DNA of 64,000 nucleotides, from the NCBI GenBank assembly GCA_028284065.1, contig JANQSJ010000004.1, positions 350,650 through 414,649 on the forward strand. Reading direction: 5' to 3'. The notes beneath the pieces are model-generated. The model ran no database searches and was not told the DNA's origin. It saw only the letters and a program-made list of their open reading frames with translations. This document shows positions 63,758 to 64,000 of the stretch, piece by piece. The translations under genes were made by a program, and so were the position numbers. How positions within the stretch are numbered: position 1 is the first letter of the stretch; every line of letters begins with the position of its first letter. The DNA is from Parvularculaceae bacterium (GTDB lineage Bacteria; Pseudomonadota; Alphaproteobacteria; Caulobacterales; Parvularculaceae).

Positions 63758-64000
63758 TGCCGAAGCTCTCTGCAATCATAGACGCGCTCGTCGCGACCGG
63801 CGCCAGCGGCGAGCAGGTCGCCGCCGTTGTCCACGTCTTTGAAGCGGAGGCGGAAGAACGGCGCTTGTATGAACGGGAGCGCAAACGCAAACAGCGCGCG
63901 TCTAAAGCCCAGGCATCTGTCTCGGAATGTCCCGGGGACAATGCGGGACAAGTCGGGACGTCCCGGAACACCCCCGCTCCCCCTTCTCCCCCTTCTTCTT
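63757..64000 (+). CDS. Start of a phage replication-type gene (3' end beyond window)
   Basis: Open from GTG 63757 to the window end (81 codons seen). It begins MPKLSAIIDALVATGASGEQ, followed by a helical VAAVVHVFEAEAEERRLYER, a basic stretch (RKRKQRASKAQ) and a Pro/Ser-rich linker (TPAPPSPPSS). This head-piece is common before the DNA-binding part of phage replication-initiation or replisome-organiser proteins, a fitting place after rusA. The identity stays tentative because the main domain is outside the window. Confidence 0.5.
   Translation, partial: MPKLSAIIDALVATGASGEQVAAVVHVFEAEAEERRLYERERKRKQRASKAQASVSECPGDNAGQVGTSRNTPAPPSPPSS

Larger units (their letters stand above)
51084..64000. mobile_element. 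Left part of a temperate prophage integrated at tRNA-Thr
   Basis: The element begins at the tRNA-Thr fragment and continues past the window edge. It has an integrase at its left end, a leftward early operon with RecT and an exonuclease, a divergent repressor/Cro switch, RusA, HTH proteins and the beginning of a replication gene. Only the early half is visible; no structural or lysis genes lie in this part, so whether the element is intact cannot be judged. Confidence 0.9.

Overview
The window is about 64 kb of GC-rich DNA from an alphaproteobacterium. The evidence is a pyruvate dehydrogenase E1-beta with an N-terminal lipoyl domain, SecG next to PyrG, VPLPA-CTERM envelope proteins, a large TonB receptor and general codon use. 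A Parvularculales, Caulobacterales or Hyphomonadaceae-like marine lineage fits, but this is inference because no rRNA lies in the window.

Positions 1-51,083 are host chromosome. From the left: a serine hydrolase cut by the window edge; a penicillin-acylase-family enzyme with Thr where the nucleophile is normally Ser; a secreted Asp-box (BNR) beta-propeller protein; a TetR regulator; a VPLPA-CTERM protein; and an ECF sigma factor coupled to a small membrane protein. Then come secG, pyrG, an SDR oxidoreductase, a DUF1330 protein, pdhB and pdhC (split by an NTF2-like ORF, with no pdhA in the window), and an operon of class-IV aminotransferase, MmcQ/YjbR and sulfotransferase genes. Next are cysK, a haloalkane dehalogenase, lpd followed by a fossil lpd tail, a methyltransferase, tryptophanase, SYLF protein, bactofilin, an indoleamine-2,3-dioxygenase-like gene with an AMP-ligase, a second VPLPA-CTERM protein, ppa, a TonB receptor, an FAH-family protein, a free-Met-(R)-sulfoxide reductase, an orphan C5 DNA methyltransferase, a metallopeptidase lipoprotein, a PH-domain protein and ettA.

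From 51,084 to beyond the right edge lies a temperate prophage or related element. Its left end is a 48-bp copy of the 3' part of tRNA-Thr(GGU), next to a tyrosine integrase reading away from the element body. A leftward early operon, with many 1-20 bp gene overlaps, runs from 59,396 to 51,145. It carries two small genes, an exonuclease VIII-like nuclease, RecT, an HNH-like nuclease, a Gly-X dipeptide repeat protein, a D123-like ATP-grasp protein, an excisionase candidate and the integrase. The immunity region has a two-HTH CI-like repressor without a peptidase domain (61,351-62,079), a small Cro-like protein (62,166-62,366), and shared operators around TAGACAAAATTCTA at both the leftward and rightward early promoters. 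The rightward operon encodes RusA, small HTH proteins, a gene broken at a 12-G tract, and the start of a replication-type gene. Behind the repressor, in the same transcript, lie an overlapping 56-codon ORF and a four-helix membrane protein, which is a candidate exclusion or immunity module.

The most unusual locus is 60,120-60,560. A promoter with a palindromic spacer is followed by a class II (long variable arm) tRNA-like gene with anticodon UGC and an encoded CCA. Next comes a 160-nt stretch of back-to-back hairpins, then a terminator-like hairpin. The tRNA 3' end, including CCA, is perfectly complementary over 12 nt to the end of the hairpin array, so the acceptor strand could pair in two alternative ways. 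I do not recognise this as a known RNA class.
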